DNA of 64,000 nt from Gammaproteobacteria bacterium HGW-Gammaproteobacteria-15 (GTDB taxonomy: Bacteria; Pseudomonadota; Gammaproteobacteria; Enterobacterales; Alteromonadaceae): positions 372,001-436,000 of the forward strand of contig PGZF01000003.1 of assembly GCA_002840125.1 (NCBI GenBank). Direction: 5' to 3'. Positions 25,728-34,829 of the stretch are shown in pieces. Within the stretch, counting starts at the first letter, position 1; each line of letters begins with the position of its first letter. The notes beneath the pieces were generated by a model. That model searched no databases, was not told where the DNA came from, and was given only the letters and a program-made list of their open reading frames with translations. The translations under genes and the position numbers were made by a program.

Positions 25728-25750
25728 GTATTAGTAATACAATAATATTA
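25728..25750 (+). promoter_or_regulatory. Candidate operator site A before the dehydratase operon
   Basis: GTATTAGTAATAC (25728-25740) is an inverted repeat, GTATTA-G-TAATAC. It continues into the 18-bp stretch AGTAATACAATAATATTA (25733-25750), which recurs exactly at 37860-37877. It lies 25-48 bp before the start codon, over the likely promoter. Confidence 0.55.
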
Positions 25751-25775
25751 AATTAAGCTATTGCGAGATGCAACC

Positions 25776-27527
25776 ATGGCAGATAACGACGACAAAAAGA
25801 GTGGCAACAAGACAGTGTTACGATCAGCAAGCTGGTTCGGCACTAATGACAAAAACGGCTTTATGTACCGCAGCTGGATGAAAAATCAGGGTATTCCGGA
25901 TCACCACTTTCAGGGCCGGCCTGTTATTGGTGTGTGTAATACCTGGTCAGAGTTAACGCCGTGCAATGCCCATTTTCGTGAAATTGCTGAGCGGGTAAAA
26001 AATGGCATTCGTGAAGCAGGTGGTATTCCGGTTGAGTTTCCGGTGTTTTCTAATGGTGAATCGAACTTACGCCCTACGGCAATGTTAACCCGTAATCTGG
26101 CCGCGATGGATACTGAAGAGTCTATCCGCGGTAATCCGATAGACGGCGTAGTGCTGCTGGTGGGCTGTGATAAAACCACACCGGCGTTACTGATGGGGGC
26201 TGCCAGCTGCGATTTGCCCACTATCGTTGTTACCGGCGGCCCGATGTTAAATGGTAAACATAAAGGCCAGGATGTCGGCTCCGGCACTTTGGTGTGGCGC
26301 ATGCACGAAGATTTAAAAGCCGGTAATATTGATATGAACGAATTTTTAAGCGCCGAAGCCGGTATGTCACGCTCGGCAGGTACCTGTAATACTATGGGTA
26401 CTGCCTCTACCATGGCCTGTATGGCGGAATCGCTCGGTACCAGTTTGCCACATAATGCGGCTATTCCGGCGGTAGACTCGCGCCGCTATGTGCTGGCACA
26501 CTTGTCTGGTATGCGCATTGTTGAGATGGTGCATGAAGATTTGCGCCTGTCGAAAATTCTGACCAAAGATGCATTTTTAAATGCTATCCGCACCAATGCT
26601 GCTATTGGTGGCTCTACTAATGCCGTGATCCATTTAAAAGCCATCGCCGGGCGAATCGGCGTAGATTTAAGCCTGGACGACTGGGAACATGGCCGCGGTG
26701 TGCCCACCATTGTGAATTTACAGCCATCCGGTAAATATCTGATGGAAGAATTCTACTACGCCGGTGGTTTACCGGCGGTGCACCGCCGGCTGGGTGAGCT
26801 GGGTGTACTGACCAAAGACGCGCTGACGGTAAATGGCAAAACCATCTGGGACAACGTTAAAGATGCGCAATGCCATAACGATGATGTTATTCGCCCACTG
26901 GATAACCCGCTGGTGGCTAACGGCGGCATTTGCATTTTGCGCGGTAATCTGGCGCCACGTGGCGCAGTATTAAAGCCTTCTGCGGCCAGCCCGCACCTGA
27001 TGAAACACCGGGGTAAAGCAGTGGTGTTTGAAAATTTCGATCAATACAAAGCACGGATTAATGATCCTGAGCTGGATATCGACGAAAACAGCGTAATGGT
27101 ACTGAAAAACTGTGGTCCGAAAGGCTACCCCGGCATGGCAGAAGTTGGCAATATGGGGTTGCCGCCCAAGGTACTGAAAAAGGGCATTAAAGATATGGTG
27201 CGTATTTCCGATGCGCGGATGAGCGGCACGGCCTTTGGTACCGTGGTGTTGCATGTTACACCTGAAGCGATGGAGCTGGGCCCGTTAGCTGCAGTACAGG
27301 AAGGCGATTATATTCAGCTGGATGCCGAAAACGGCCTGTTGCAACTGGAAGTGTCCGATGCTGAGCTGGCGGCACGGTTGGAAAAACTAAAATCCACCCA
27401 GGTCATTCTGCGCACCGGCGGTTATATGGAAATGTACCGCGAGCGCGTATTGCAGGCCGATGAAGGCTGCGACTTTGATTTTCTGGTGGGCTGTCGTGGT
27501 GCTGCAGTACCGGCGCATTCACACTAA
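25776..27527 (+). CDS. L-arabinonate dehydratase (IlvD/Edd family)
   Basis: It would dehydrate L-arabinonate to 2-keto-3-deoxy-L-arabonate. The start is the ATG of MADNDDKK rather than the TTG at 25761. The three iron-sulfur cysteines of the pentonate-dehydratase branch are at Cys54 (GVCNTW), Cys131 (GCDKTTPA) and Cys204 (GTCNTMG). The C-terminal RMSGTAFGT carries the catalytic Ser. The length of 583 residues agrees with characterised sugar-acid dehydratases. It opens the long plus-strand operon with site A upstream. D-xylonate could also be a substrate, since these enzymes are often promiscuous. Confidence 0.88.
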   Translation: MADNDDKKSGNKTVLRSASWFGTNDKNGFMYRSWMKNQGIPDHHFQGRPVIGVCNTWSELTPCNAHFREIAERVKNGIREAGGIPVEFPVFSNGESNLRPTAMLTRNLAAMDTEESIRGNPIDGVVLLVGCDKTTPALLMGAASCDLPTIVVTGGPMLNGKHKGQDVGSGTLVWRMHEDLKAGNIDMNEFLSAEAGMSRSAGTCNTMGTASTMACMAESLGTSLPHNAAIPAVDSRRYVLAHLSGMRIVEMVHEDLRLSKILTKDAFLNAIRTNAAIGGSTNAVIHLKAIAGRIGVDLSLDDWEHGRGVPTIVNLQPSGKYLMEEFYYAGGLPAVHRRLGELGVLTKDALTVNGKTIWDNVKDAQCHNDDVIRPLDNPLVANGGICILRGNLAPRGAVLKPSAASPHLMKHRGKAVVFENFDQYKARINDPELDIDENSVMVLKNCGPKGYPGMAEVGNMGLPPKVLKKGIKDMVRISDARMSGTAFGTVVLHVTPEAMELGPLAAVQEGDYIQLDAENGLLQLEVSDAELAARLEKLKSTQVILRTGGYMEMYRERVLQADEGCDFDFLVGCRGAAVPAHSH

Positions 27528-27538
27528 ATACGAAAAAC

Positions 27539-27560
27539 AGCGCCTGGTATACCAGGCGCT
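27539..27560. other. 22-bp perfect palindrome between dehydratase and SDR genes
   Basis: The half AGCGCCTGGTA (27539-27549) is followed directly by its exact complement (27550-27560). In RNA it would fold into a G-C-rich hairpin 15 nt before the SDR start codon at 27576. No T run follows, so it is not a plain terminator. It may affect mRNA stability or be a protein site. Confidence 0.65.
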
Positions 27561-27575
27561 TAAACAGGGTTGGCT

Positions 27576-28358
27576 ATGACATTAAGCAATAACTATCCCA
27601 GCTTGCGGGATAAAACCGTATTTATCTCCGGCGGAGGCTCAGGTATTGGTGCCTGCCTGGTTGAAGCCTTTTACCGCCAGGGCGCCAGAGTGGCGTTTGT
27701 CGATATTCTCGAAGCGGAGTCCCAGGCATTGGTTAGCCGGTTACAGGCATTGCCAGCTAACGGGCAGCAACACGGTGCGCTGCGTTTTTATCCTTGTGAC
27801 TTAACTGATATCGCCCGGTTAAAGCAGGTTATTGGCCAGATAGAGCAGGATTTAGGTGCCATTGCTGTACTGATCAACAACGCGGCCAGTGATACCCGCC
27901 ACCACTTTCTGGATGTGACGGAAGAGTATTGGGATCAGCGCATGCAGATAAATCTTCGGCATCAGTTTTTTGCCATTCAGGCGGTGTATCCGCAAATGAA
28001 ACAACTGGGCGGAGGTTCAATTATTAACCTTGGCTCGATGAGCTGGTACGAAAGCCAGGGCGGCATGCCCGGTTATACCAGTGCCAAAGCGGCGGTACTG
28101 GGGTTAACCCGTGGCTTAGCACGGGATTTAGGCCCGGATAAAATCCGCGTTAATACCTTAACTCCAGGCTGGGTGATGACAGAGCGCCAGTTAACCCATT
28201 GGGTGACACCGGAAACTGCCAAAGACATTGAGAAAAACCAGTGCCTTAAAGACAGCGTGATGCCGGAAGATGTCGCCGCTATGGCGCTGTTTCTGGCCTC
28301 TGACGACAGCAAACTGTGCACCGCACAAAATTTTATTGTAGACGGCGGCTGGATTTAA
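27576..28358 (+). CDS. SDR-family L-arabinose (D-xylose) 1-dehydrogenase
   Basis: This is a short-chain dehydrogenase with the nucleotide motif GGGSGIG near residue 20, NNAA, the catalytic Ser in LGSMSW and YTSAK. It resembles the Caulobacter D-xylose dehydrogenase in its opening YPSLRDK and in the NLRHQFF and LGPDKIRVNTLTPG segments. In this locus it would oxidise L-arabinose to L-arabinono-lactone with NAD(P). The ATG at 27576 is preferred over the TTG at 27570. Sugar preference is inferred from context. Confidence 0.82.
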   Translation: MTLSNNYPSLRDKTVFISGGGSGIGACLVEAFYRQGARVAFVDILEAESQALVSRLQALPANGQQHGALRFYPCDLTDIARLKQVIGQIEQDLGAIAVLINNAASDTRHHFLDVTEEYWDQRMQINLRHQFFAIQAVYPQMKQLGGGSIINLGSMSWYESQGGMPGYTSAKAAVLGLTRGLARDLGPDKIRVNTLTPGWVMTERQLTHWVTPETAKDIEKNQCLKDSVMPEDVAAMALFLASDDSKLCTAQNFIVDGGWI

Positions 28359-28389
28359 CCAGCGGCGCTAACTTAACAGGACACAGATT

Positions 28390-30006
28390 ATGCGTATTAC
28401 CGGCAAACAACTGATCAACGGCCAATGGCTGGCAGGTGAGGCAGGGCAATATCAGGCCGTTAACCCGGCAACCGGCGAAAAAATAGCGCCGTTATTAAGC
28501 TATGCCAGCAAGGCGCAAGTGGCGGCGGCTGTAGCAGCCGCAGAAGCCGCGGCGCCGCTGTATGCTAACACCAGCGCGGCAGAGCGGGCCGGGTTTTTAC
28601 AGCGCTGCGCCGAAGAAGTGATGGCGTTGGGTGATGAACTTATTGAACGGGTAATGCAGGAAACCGGCTATCCGCGCGGCCGGGTTGAAGGTGAGCGCGG
28701 CCGTATTTGTCATCAGCTGCGCTTGTTTGCCAGCTCCATTCGCACCGGCGATTATCTCGATATCCGCATTGATACGGCGCTACCGGAGCGTCAGCCATTA
28801 CCACGGCCTGATATCCGCTTTATCAACCAGCCGCTGGGGCCGGTAGTGGTATTTGGTGCCAGCAATTTTCCGCTGGCGTTTTCTGTCGCCGGTGGCGATA
28901 CCGCAGCAGCCCTGGCAGCAGGTTGCCCGGTGTTGGTAAAAGGCCATAATTCGCACCCTGGCAGCTGTGAGCTGGTGGCGCAGGCGCTGGATAACGCGGT
29001 AAAAGCCTGTGGTTTACCCGCTGGAGTATTCTCTTTATTAATGGGCTCGGGCCGGGAAATTGGCTCCGAGCTGGTGGTTGCACCGGCAGTTAAAGCCGTG
29101 GGTTTTACCGGCTCACTGGCCGGCGGCATGGCGCTGTTCAAATTGGCCAATAACCGGCCAGAGCCGATACCGGTATTTGCTGAAATGGGCAGTGTTAACC
29201 CGGTAGTATTTTTGCCCCAGGCGCTGCAGCAATCGGCTACGGCCCTGGCGCAGGGGTATGTTGCTTCATTAACCTTAGGCAGCGGCCAGTTTTGTGTTAA
29301 CCCCGGCGTAGCCGTGGCAATAGCCGGGCCTGAGCTGGACAGCTTTTTGCAAAGCGCAGCCGAAGCGCTGGCGAAAACACCGGCTGGCGTAATGTTGAAT
29401 GACAATATTGCCGATGCTTACGATAAAGGCACTGCGCATCTTGCAGCACAAGCCGGGGTATCTTTAGCGGGCTGTGGTGCTGGTGTTACCGCTGAGCAGG
29501 GCTTTTACACCCAGGCCAAATTATTTCAGGTTGATGCCGCGACTTTTCTGGCCAACCCGCATTTACAGGAAGAAGTGTTTGGCCACACCTCGGTGGTAGT
29601 GGTCTGTGACGATAACGATCAGTTGCTCCAGGTAGTGAGTAGCCTTAAAGGCCAGCTAACCGGCACTATTCACTGCACAGAGCCGGAATTGGCCGGGCAA
29701 AGTAAACTGGTGCAGTTGCTGCGCAGCAAAGTGGGCAGGCTGGTGATTAATAACTTCCCTACCGGGGTGGAAGTGTGCGATGCAATGATGCATGGCGGAC
29801 CTTTCCCGGCAGCGACCGATGCCCGTTTTACTTCGGTAGGTACAGCGTCAATTGCCCGTTTTATCCGGCCAATATGTTTCCAGAACTACCCACAGGCACT
29901 GTTGCCGCCAGAGCTGCAGGACAGCAACCCGCTGCAAATGTCGCGGTTGGTAAATGGCGTGCGCACAACCGCTACTGTTGATGCAGCTGTGAGTGCGGCA
30001 AAATAA
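28390..30006 (+). CDS. 2-oxoglutarate semialdehyde dehydrogenase (NADP-type ALDH)
   Basis: It would oxidise 2-oxoglutarate semialdehyde (2,5-dioxopentanoate) to 2-oxoglutarate, the last step of the L-arabinose route. The catalytic Cys302 (GSGQFCVNPG) and Glu265 (FAEMGSVNP) are in place, and GASNFPLAF marks the subgroup of sugar-acid linked dehydrogenases. The length of 538 residues is longer than common ALDHs, as usual for this subgroup. It lies 31 bp after the SDR and shares its last base with the start of the mutarotase gene (TAATG). Confidence 0.88.
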   Translation: MRITGKQLINGQWLAGEAGQYQAVNPATGEKIAPLLSYASKAQVAAAVAAAEAAAPLYANTSAAERAGFLQRCAEEVMALGDELIERVMQETGYPRGRVEGERGRICHQLRLFASSIRTGDYLDIRIDTALPERQPLPRPDIRFINQPLGPVVVFGASNFPLAFSVAGGDTAAALAAGCPVLVKGHNSHPGSCELVAQALDNAVKACGLPAGVFSLLMGSGREIGSELVVAPAVKAVGFTGSLAGGMALFKLANNRPEPIPVFAEMGSVNPVVFLPQALQQSATALAQGYVASLTLGSGQFCVNPGVAVAIAGPELDSFLQSAAEALAKTPAGVMLNDNIADAYDKGTAHLAAQAGVSLAGCGAGVTAEQGFYTQAKLFQVDAATFLANPHLQEEVFGHTSVVVVCDDNDQLLQVVSSLKGQLTGTIHCTEPELAGQSKLVQLLRSKVGRLVINNFPTGVEVCDAMMHGGPFPAATDARFTSVGTASIARFIRPICFQNYPQALLPPELQDSNPLQMSRLVNGVRTTATVDAAVSAAK

Positions 30007-31100
30007 TGGCCGCGCTAATGTCAGTTAGCAGCCGTAGTCTGACGCATCCGGCGCTGGCGCAACCGGTACAGCTTATTACGCTGGATAATGGCAATGGCTT
30101 AACCGCTACGCTGTCGACGCTGGGTGCCGGCATCTGGTCGGTTACCCAGCTGGATGAAAGCGGTACAGCGGCCGAACTGGTGCTGAACTATCAGGACCCG
30201 GCGCAGTGGGCCACTAACCGGTATTATTTTGGTGTCACCATTGGCCGGGTGGCTAACCGCATTGCTGCGGCGGCATTTAAGCTTGACGACAAACTGGTTA
30301 AGCTCAGTGCCAACGAGGGCCGCAACCAGTTACACGGCGGGCCGGATGGGCTGGGTAGTCGCTTTTGGCAATATCGTGTTGAGCAGCTGGCTGACAGTGT
30401 AGCGGTGATTTTCAGCTGCCACAGCGCCGATGGCGATCAGGGCTACCCGGGTAATGTGGCGCTGGAAGTTTGCTACCGGCTTAACCGCGATAACGAGCTT
30501 AGTATCGACTATTACGCCAGTACCGATAAGCTTACGCCACTATCGCTGACTAACCATTGTTACTGGAATCTGGCCGCTAAACCCGGTGCTGATGTGCTGG
30601 GGCATACGTTATGGCTTAACGCCGGTTATACCTTACAGGTAGATGAGCAGTTAGTACCGGACGGTAACTTGCTGGCGGTGGCCGGTACAGCCTTTGATTT
30701 TCAGCAGGCCAAAACCATAGGCCGCGATATAACACAGTTGGCCAATGGCTATGATCACTTTTTTGTGCTGAACCATTTTTTGCCGGATCATTTTGCGCTA
30801 AATCATGCGGATAAACAGCAACCGCAAACCGCGGCAGTGCTGTCTGATCCGGCCTCAGGCCGGGTGATGGAAATACTGACCACCGAGGCTGGTATTCAGT
30901 TTTACAGTGGTAATTTTCTTGATGGCAGCTTAAACGGTGCCGATGGGTTGCCGCTTACCAAATTTGCCGGGCTCTGTCTGGAAACACATGATTACCCGAA
31001 CGCGGTAAATCTGCCGCAGTTTCCATCGGTTTTAATTTCACCGGCGCAGCCGTACCGGCAGTGCACTATTTATCGTTTTTATACAAAGAGGTCTGGTTAA
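30006..31100 (+). CDS. Aldose 1-epimerase (sugar mutarotase)
   Basis: A GalM-fold protein of 364 residues with the family motifs GVTIGRVANRI, NEGRNQLHGG, the His of TNHCYWNL and a C-terminal LCLETHDYPNAVN containing the catalytic Glu. It would equilibrate the anomers of arabinose released by alpha- and beta-linked glycosidases so that one form can enter the dehydrogenase. There is no export signal, so it acts in the cytoplasm. Confidence 0.88.
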   Translation: MAALMSVSSRSLTHPALAQPVQLITLDNGNGLTATLSTLGAGIWSVTQLDESGTAAELVLNYQDPAQWATNRYYFGVTIGRVANRIAAAAFKLDDKLVKLSANEGRNQLHGGPDGLGSRFWQYRVEQLADSVAVIFSCHSADGDQGYPGNVALEVCYRLNRDNELSIDYYASTDKLTPLSLTNHCYWNLAAKPGADVLGHTLWLNAGYTLQVDEQLVPDGNLLAVAGTAFDFQQAKTIGRDITQLANGYDHFFVLNHFLPDHFALNHADKQQPQTAAVLSDPASGRVMEILTTEAGIQFYSGNFLDGSLNGADGLPLTKFAGLCLETHDYPNAVNLPQFPSVLISPAQPYRQCTIYRFYTKRSG

Positions 31101-31233
31101 ACAGCTACTGGCGAAAACAACGGGGCAAAGACCCTGCTTCGCAAAACTATGCAATGTACAACTATGCACTGCATAAAGCGGCATCGCAAAACAAATAATA
31201 ACGCCGGGGCAACCCGGCCAACGGGGGCAAGAT

Positions 31234-32193
31234 ATGAACATTCAACGTCTTTTAGGCGCCACAGCTATGCTATTGCTGTCTTCTACGCTGGCACTATCTT
31301 CTTTGGCGGGGGCCACTACTATTGGCTTTTCTCAGGTCGGCTCAGAAAGCGGCTGGCGCAGTAGTTTCAGTGAGTCAGTAAAACGCGAAGCTGCTGCACG
31401 CAATATTGATTTGAAATTTGCTGATGCGCAGCAAAAACAGGAAAACCAGATCCGGGCTGTGCGCGGTTTTATTGCCCAGCGCGTGGATGCCATTATTATT
31501 GCGCCGGTGGTCGAAACCGGCTGGGCACCGGTACTGCGTGAAGCCAAACGTGCCCGTATTCCGGTAGTTATTGTCGATCGCAATGTTCAGGTTAATGACG
31601 ACTCCTTATATTTAACCCGCATTGCCTCAGACTTTACCGAGGAAGGCCGCAAAATTGCTAACTGGCTGATGCAAAAAACCGAGGGCAAATGCAACATCGT
31701 TGAATTGCAGGGCACCGTGGGGGCCACCGCTGCGATCGACCGCGCTAAAGGCTTTAACGAGGTGTTATCAGCTTACCCCAATGCCAAAATTATCCGCAGC
31801 CAAACCGCTGAATTTACCCGCAGTAAAGGCAAAGAAGTGATGGAAAGCTTTCTTAAAGCCGAACAGGGCGGGCGTAATATCTGTGCTTTATGGGCCCACA
31901 ACGATGAAATGGCGCTGGGGGCTATTCAGGCAATTAAAGAAGCAGGCTTAAAACCGGGCCAGGATATTCTGGTGGTGGCGGTTGACGGCGTACCGGATTA
32001 CTTCAAGGCAATGGCTGACGGCGAAGCCAATGCCACCGTTGAGCTTGACCCGCACCTGGGCGGCCCGGCTTTCGATGTGATAGCCGCCTATCTTAACGGC
32101 GATAAAGATATTGCCAAATATATCAATAACACCGGCGAGCTATTTAGCCAGGATACTGCAGCAGCCGAATACCAAAAGCGGACTAATAAATAA
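31234..32193 (+). CDS. Periplasmic sugar-binding protein of an ABC transporter
   Basis: A signal peptide (about residues 1-26, ending LAGA before TTIGFSQ) leads to a periplasmic-binding-protein type I domain. The opening GFSQVGSESGWRSSFSESV is the signature of the YtfQ group that binds furanose sugars. In Shewanella the arabinose transporter of this architecture is known as AraUVWZ, and context makes L-arabinose the likely ligand. The 133-bp gap before it contains short imperfect repeats around TATGCA but no recognised operator, so read-through from the upstream enzyme genes is likely. Confidence 0.9.
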   Translation: MNIQRLLGATAMLLLSSTLALSSLAGATTIGFSQVGSESGWRSSFSESVKREAAARNIDLKFADAQQKQENQIRAVRGFIAQRVDAIIIAPVVETGWAPVLREAKRARIPVVIVDRNVQVNDDSLYLTRIASDFTEEGRKIANWLMQKTEGKCNIVELQGTVGATAAIDRAKGFNEVLSAYPNAKIIRSQTAEFTRSKGKEVMESFLKAEQGGRNICALWAHNDEMALGAIQAIKEAGLKPGQDILVVAVDGVPDYFKAMADGEANATVELDPHLGGPAFDVIAAYLNGDKDIAKYINNTGELFSQDTAAAEYQKRTNK

Positions 32194-32201
32194 CTGACTG
32201 C

Positions 32202-32227
32202 CAGCAGGCCGGTTAATGCCGGCGCTG
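32202..32227 (+). other. Intercistronic hairpin after the binding-protein gene
   Basis: CAGC (32202-32205) and GCCGG (32208-32212) pair with CCGGC (32219-32223) and GCTG (32224-32227) around a 6-nt loop. No T run follows. Hairpins in this place commonly stabilise the binding-protein part of the message and raise its level relative to the membrane subunits. Confidence 0.45.
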
Positions 32228-32249
32228 CCGCTAAGTACAGGAGCCATTT

Positions 32250-33752
32250 ATGACCACGCCATCTCTGGTATTAGAGCTGAAACAGGTCTGCAAGCATTTT
32301 CCCGGCGTTAAGGCGCTGCAAAATGTTGATTTACGTTTATTTGCCGGTGAAGTGCATGCTTTGCTGGGCGAAAACGGCGCCGGTAAATCCACGTTGATAA
32401 AGGTAATGACCGGTGCTTTAGCCAAAAGCAGCGGTGACATTTACTTTAACGGCCAGCAGTGCCACTTTGCCAGCCCGGCGGCGGCCCAGCGCGCGGGGAT
32501 CAGTACGGTATATCAGGAAGTCAATTTACTACCCAATCTTAGCGTGGCGCAAAACCTGTTTCTGGGCCATGAGCCACGCCGCTTCGGCTTAATTCAGCAC
32601 CAAAAAATGCAACAGCAGGCACAGCAGTTATTGCTGCGTTTTAAGCTTAGTATCGACGTTAGCGCGCCGTTAGCGCAATATTCTGTCGCGGTGCAGCAGC
32701 TGATTGCCATTGCCCGCGGCGTGGCAATGTCTGCCAAAGTGCTGGTGTTGGACGAGCCGACTGCCAGCCTTGATAGTGGCGAAGTGCAGATGTTGTTCGA
32801 CGTGATGCGTCAACTGCGTGAGCAGGGCGTGGCGATAGTGTTTATTACCCACTTTCTTGAGCAGGTGTATCAGATCAGTGATCGCATTAGCGTGCTGCGT
32901 AATGGCAGTAAAGTGGGCGAGTATCTGACCGCAGACTTACCGCGCTCGCAGCTGATTGAAGCCATGCTTGGCAAAGAATTGCAACAGCTGACCGAGCAGC
33001 ACAGTGCAACAAACACCGCAAAACAGGCAGAACCTTTGCTGGTACTGCAGCAGATTTCGGTAAAAGGTTCGCTAAACGATATTTCGCTTACAGTGGCAAA
33101 AGGCCAGGCCGTGGGGCTGGCCGGCTTGCTCGGCTCAGGCCGCACAGAAGTGTGCCGCGCAGTGTATGGCGTAGATGTGTTAAGCGGCGGCGAAATACAG
33201 TTTGGCGGTAAAACGCTGACATTGCAGCAGCCTGCTGATGCGATAAAAGCTGGTATTGCACTGTGCCCGGAAGAGCGCAAAACCGAGGGCATTATCGGCC
33301 CGTTGTCTATCCGGGAAAATATTATGCTGGCGCTGCAGGCACGCCGTGGCTGGTGGCGTTATTTGCCGGTTAAACAACAGCAGCAACTGGCGGCGTTTTA
33401 CATCGACAAGCTGCAAATTGCCACGCCGGATGCTGATAAACCTATCGAGCAACTCAGCGGTGGCAACCAGCAAAAGGTGATCCTGGCGCGCTGGCTGGCA
33501 ATTAATCCGCAGCTACTGATCCTCGACGAACCCACCCGCGGCATCGACATCGGCGCCCATGCCGAAATTGTTTTACTGATCAAAAGCCTGTGTCAGCAAG
33601 GTATGTCGTTGCTGGTCACCTCGTCTGAGCTTGAAGAGTTGGTTGCTTTTGCCGGTAAAGTGGTGGTGTTGCGTGACCGGCAAAAAGTGGCGGAATTAAG
33701 CGGCGATAACATGACAGCCCAGCATATTATGCAGGCGATTGCAGAGGGATAA
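32250..33752 (+). CDS. Sugar ABC transporter, duplicated ATPase subunit
   Basis: Two ABC domains are fused, as in YtfR, RbsA and AraG. The first has an intact Walker A (GENGAGKST, about residues 40-48) and Walker B (LVLDEPTASLD). The second has a degenerate Walker A (GLLGSGRTEV) but an intact signature LSGGNQQKV and LILDEPTRGID. The length of 500 residues is normal. It energises import by the two following permeases; its stop is directly followed by the first permease ATG. Confidence 0.92.
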   Translation: MTTPSLVLELKQVCKHFPGVKALQNVDLRLFAGEVHALLGENGAGKSTLIKVMTGALAKSSGDIYFNGQQCHFASPAAAQRAGISTVYQEVNLLPNLSVAQNLFLGHEPRRFGLIQHQKMQQQAQQLLLRFKLSIDVSAPLAQYSVAVQQLIAIARGVAMSAKVLVLDEPTASLDSGEVQMLFDVMRQLREQGVAIVFITHFLEQVYQISDRISVLRNGSKVGEYLTADLPRSQLIEAMLGKELQQLTEQHSATNTAKQAEPLLVLQQISVKGSLNDISLTVAKGQAVGLAGLLGSGRTEVCRAVYGVDVLSGGEIQFGGKTLTLQQPADAIKAGIALCPEERKTEGIIGPLSIRENIMLALQARRGWWRYLPVKQQQQLAAFYIDKLQIATPDADKPIEQLSGGNQQKVILARWLAINPQLLILDEPTRGIDIGAHAEIVLLIKSLCQQGMSLLVTSSELEELVAFAGKVVVLRDRQKVAELSGDNMTAQHIMQAIAEG

Positions 33753-34829
33753 ATGAAACCAACTCAACCTTGCGCCGACAGCTTACAACAGGCCCGGCTG
33801 GCACGTTACAGCCCCGGCAGTACAAAGGCATCTGCGCGGTATTTGTGGCCACTGGCAGCGTTAATGCTGTTACTGGCAGTAAATTTGCTGCTGGATGCCG
33901 GTTTTTTTCAGCTGAGTTTTCAGGATGGCCGCTTGTACGGCTCGTTAATTGATATTTTAAACCGCAGTGCGCCGGTGGCATTGCTGGCAATAGGTATGAG
34001 CCTGGTAATTGCTACCGGCGGTATAGATTTGTCGGTAGGGGCCGTAATGGCCATCGCAGGTAGCATATGCGCTAACTTATTGCTGCAGGCCGACTTGCCA
34101 CTGCCACTGGTAATTGCCGCCGGGCTGGCCACCGGCATTGCCGCCGGGCTGATTAATGGCACTTTGGTCAGCTATCTGAAAATTCAGCCGATAGTAGCGA
34201 CCTTACTACTGATGGTAGCCGGGCGCGGCGTGGCGCAGCTGATTAATCAGGGCCAGATTGTCACCTTTTTGCGGCCCGATTTTGCCTGGCTTGGCAGCGG
34301 CAGCTGGTTGGGGTTGCCGGTACCGGTATGGCTGGTAATAGTAATGTTTGGTTTAAGCCAGCTGTTACTGCGGCGCACCGCACTGGGCCTGTTTATTGAG
34401 GCGGTAGGCTGCAATGCTACCGCCAGCCGTTATTTAGGCATTAACGATAAAGCGATAAAGCTGTTTGTTTATGCCTTTGCCGGCTTTTGCGCCGCTCTGG
34501 CCGGCATGATCAGCGCTGCTGACATTCAGGGCTCGGATGCCAATAACGCCGGTTTATGGCTGGAGCTGGATGCTATTTTAGCCGTGGTGATTGGCGGTGC
34601 GGCGCTCAGCGGTGGGCGTTTTTCACTGTTATTGTCGGTTATAGGCGTGCTGATTATTCAAAGTTTAAGCACCACTATTATTGTCAGCGGTTTACCGGCG
34701 AAATTTAATTTGCTGATCAAAGCTGTGGTGGTGCTGCTGGTGTTGTTGCTGCAGTCAGATAAGTTTCGCCGCCAGCTAAGCAGCTGGTGGCCCAAGTTGC
34801 GAAAGTGGCGTAAAGGAGGCCAGCCATGA
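33753..34829 (+). CDS. Sugar ABC transporter permease 1 (YtfT-like)
   Basis: A polytopic inner-membrane protein of 358 residues with the family signature SLVIATGGIDLSVGAVMA and, near the C-terminus, the EAA-like loop region ELDAILAVVIGGAALSGG. About 8-10 hydrophobic helices are visible. It would pair with permease 2, with which it overlaps by 4 bp. Two different permeases are typical of the YtfQRT-YjfF type and not of AraFGH or Rbs systems. Confidence 0.9.
   Translation: MKPTQPCADSLQQARLARYSPGSTKASARYLWPLAALMLLLAVNLLLDAGFFQLSFQDGRLYGSLIDILNRSAPVALLAIGMSLVIATGGIDLSVGAVMAIAGSICANLLLQADLPLPLVIAAGLATGIAAGLINGTLVSYLKIQPIVATLLLMVAGRGVAQLINQGQIVTFLRPDFAWLGSGSWLGLPVPVWLVIVMFGLSQLLLRRTALGLFIEAVGCNATASRYLGINDKAIKLFVYAFAGFCAALAGMISAADIQGSDANNAGLWLELDAILAVVIGGAALSGGRFSLLLSVIGVLIIQSLSTTIIVSGLPAKFNLLIKAVVVLLVLLLQSDKFRRQLSSWWPKLRKWRKGGQP

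Noticed and set aside
25910-26413. 167-residue minus-strand frame inside the dehydratase gene
   Set aside because: Shadow of a highly conserved coding region; no independent ribosome site.
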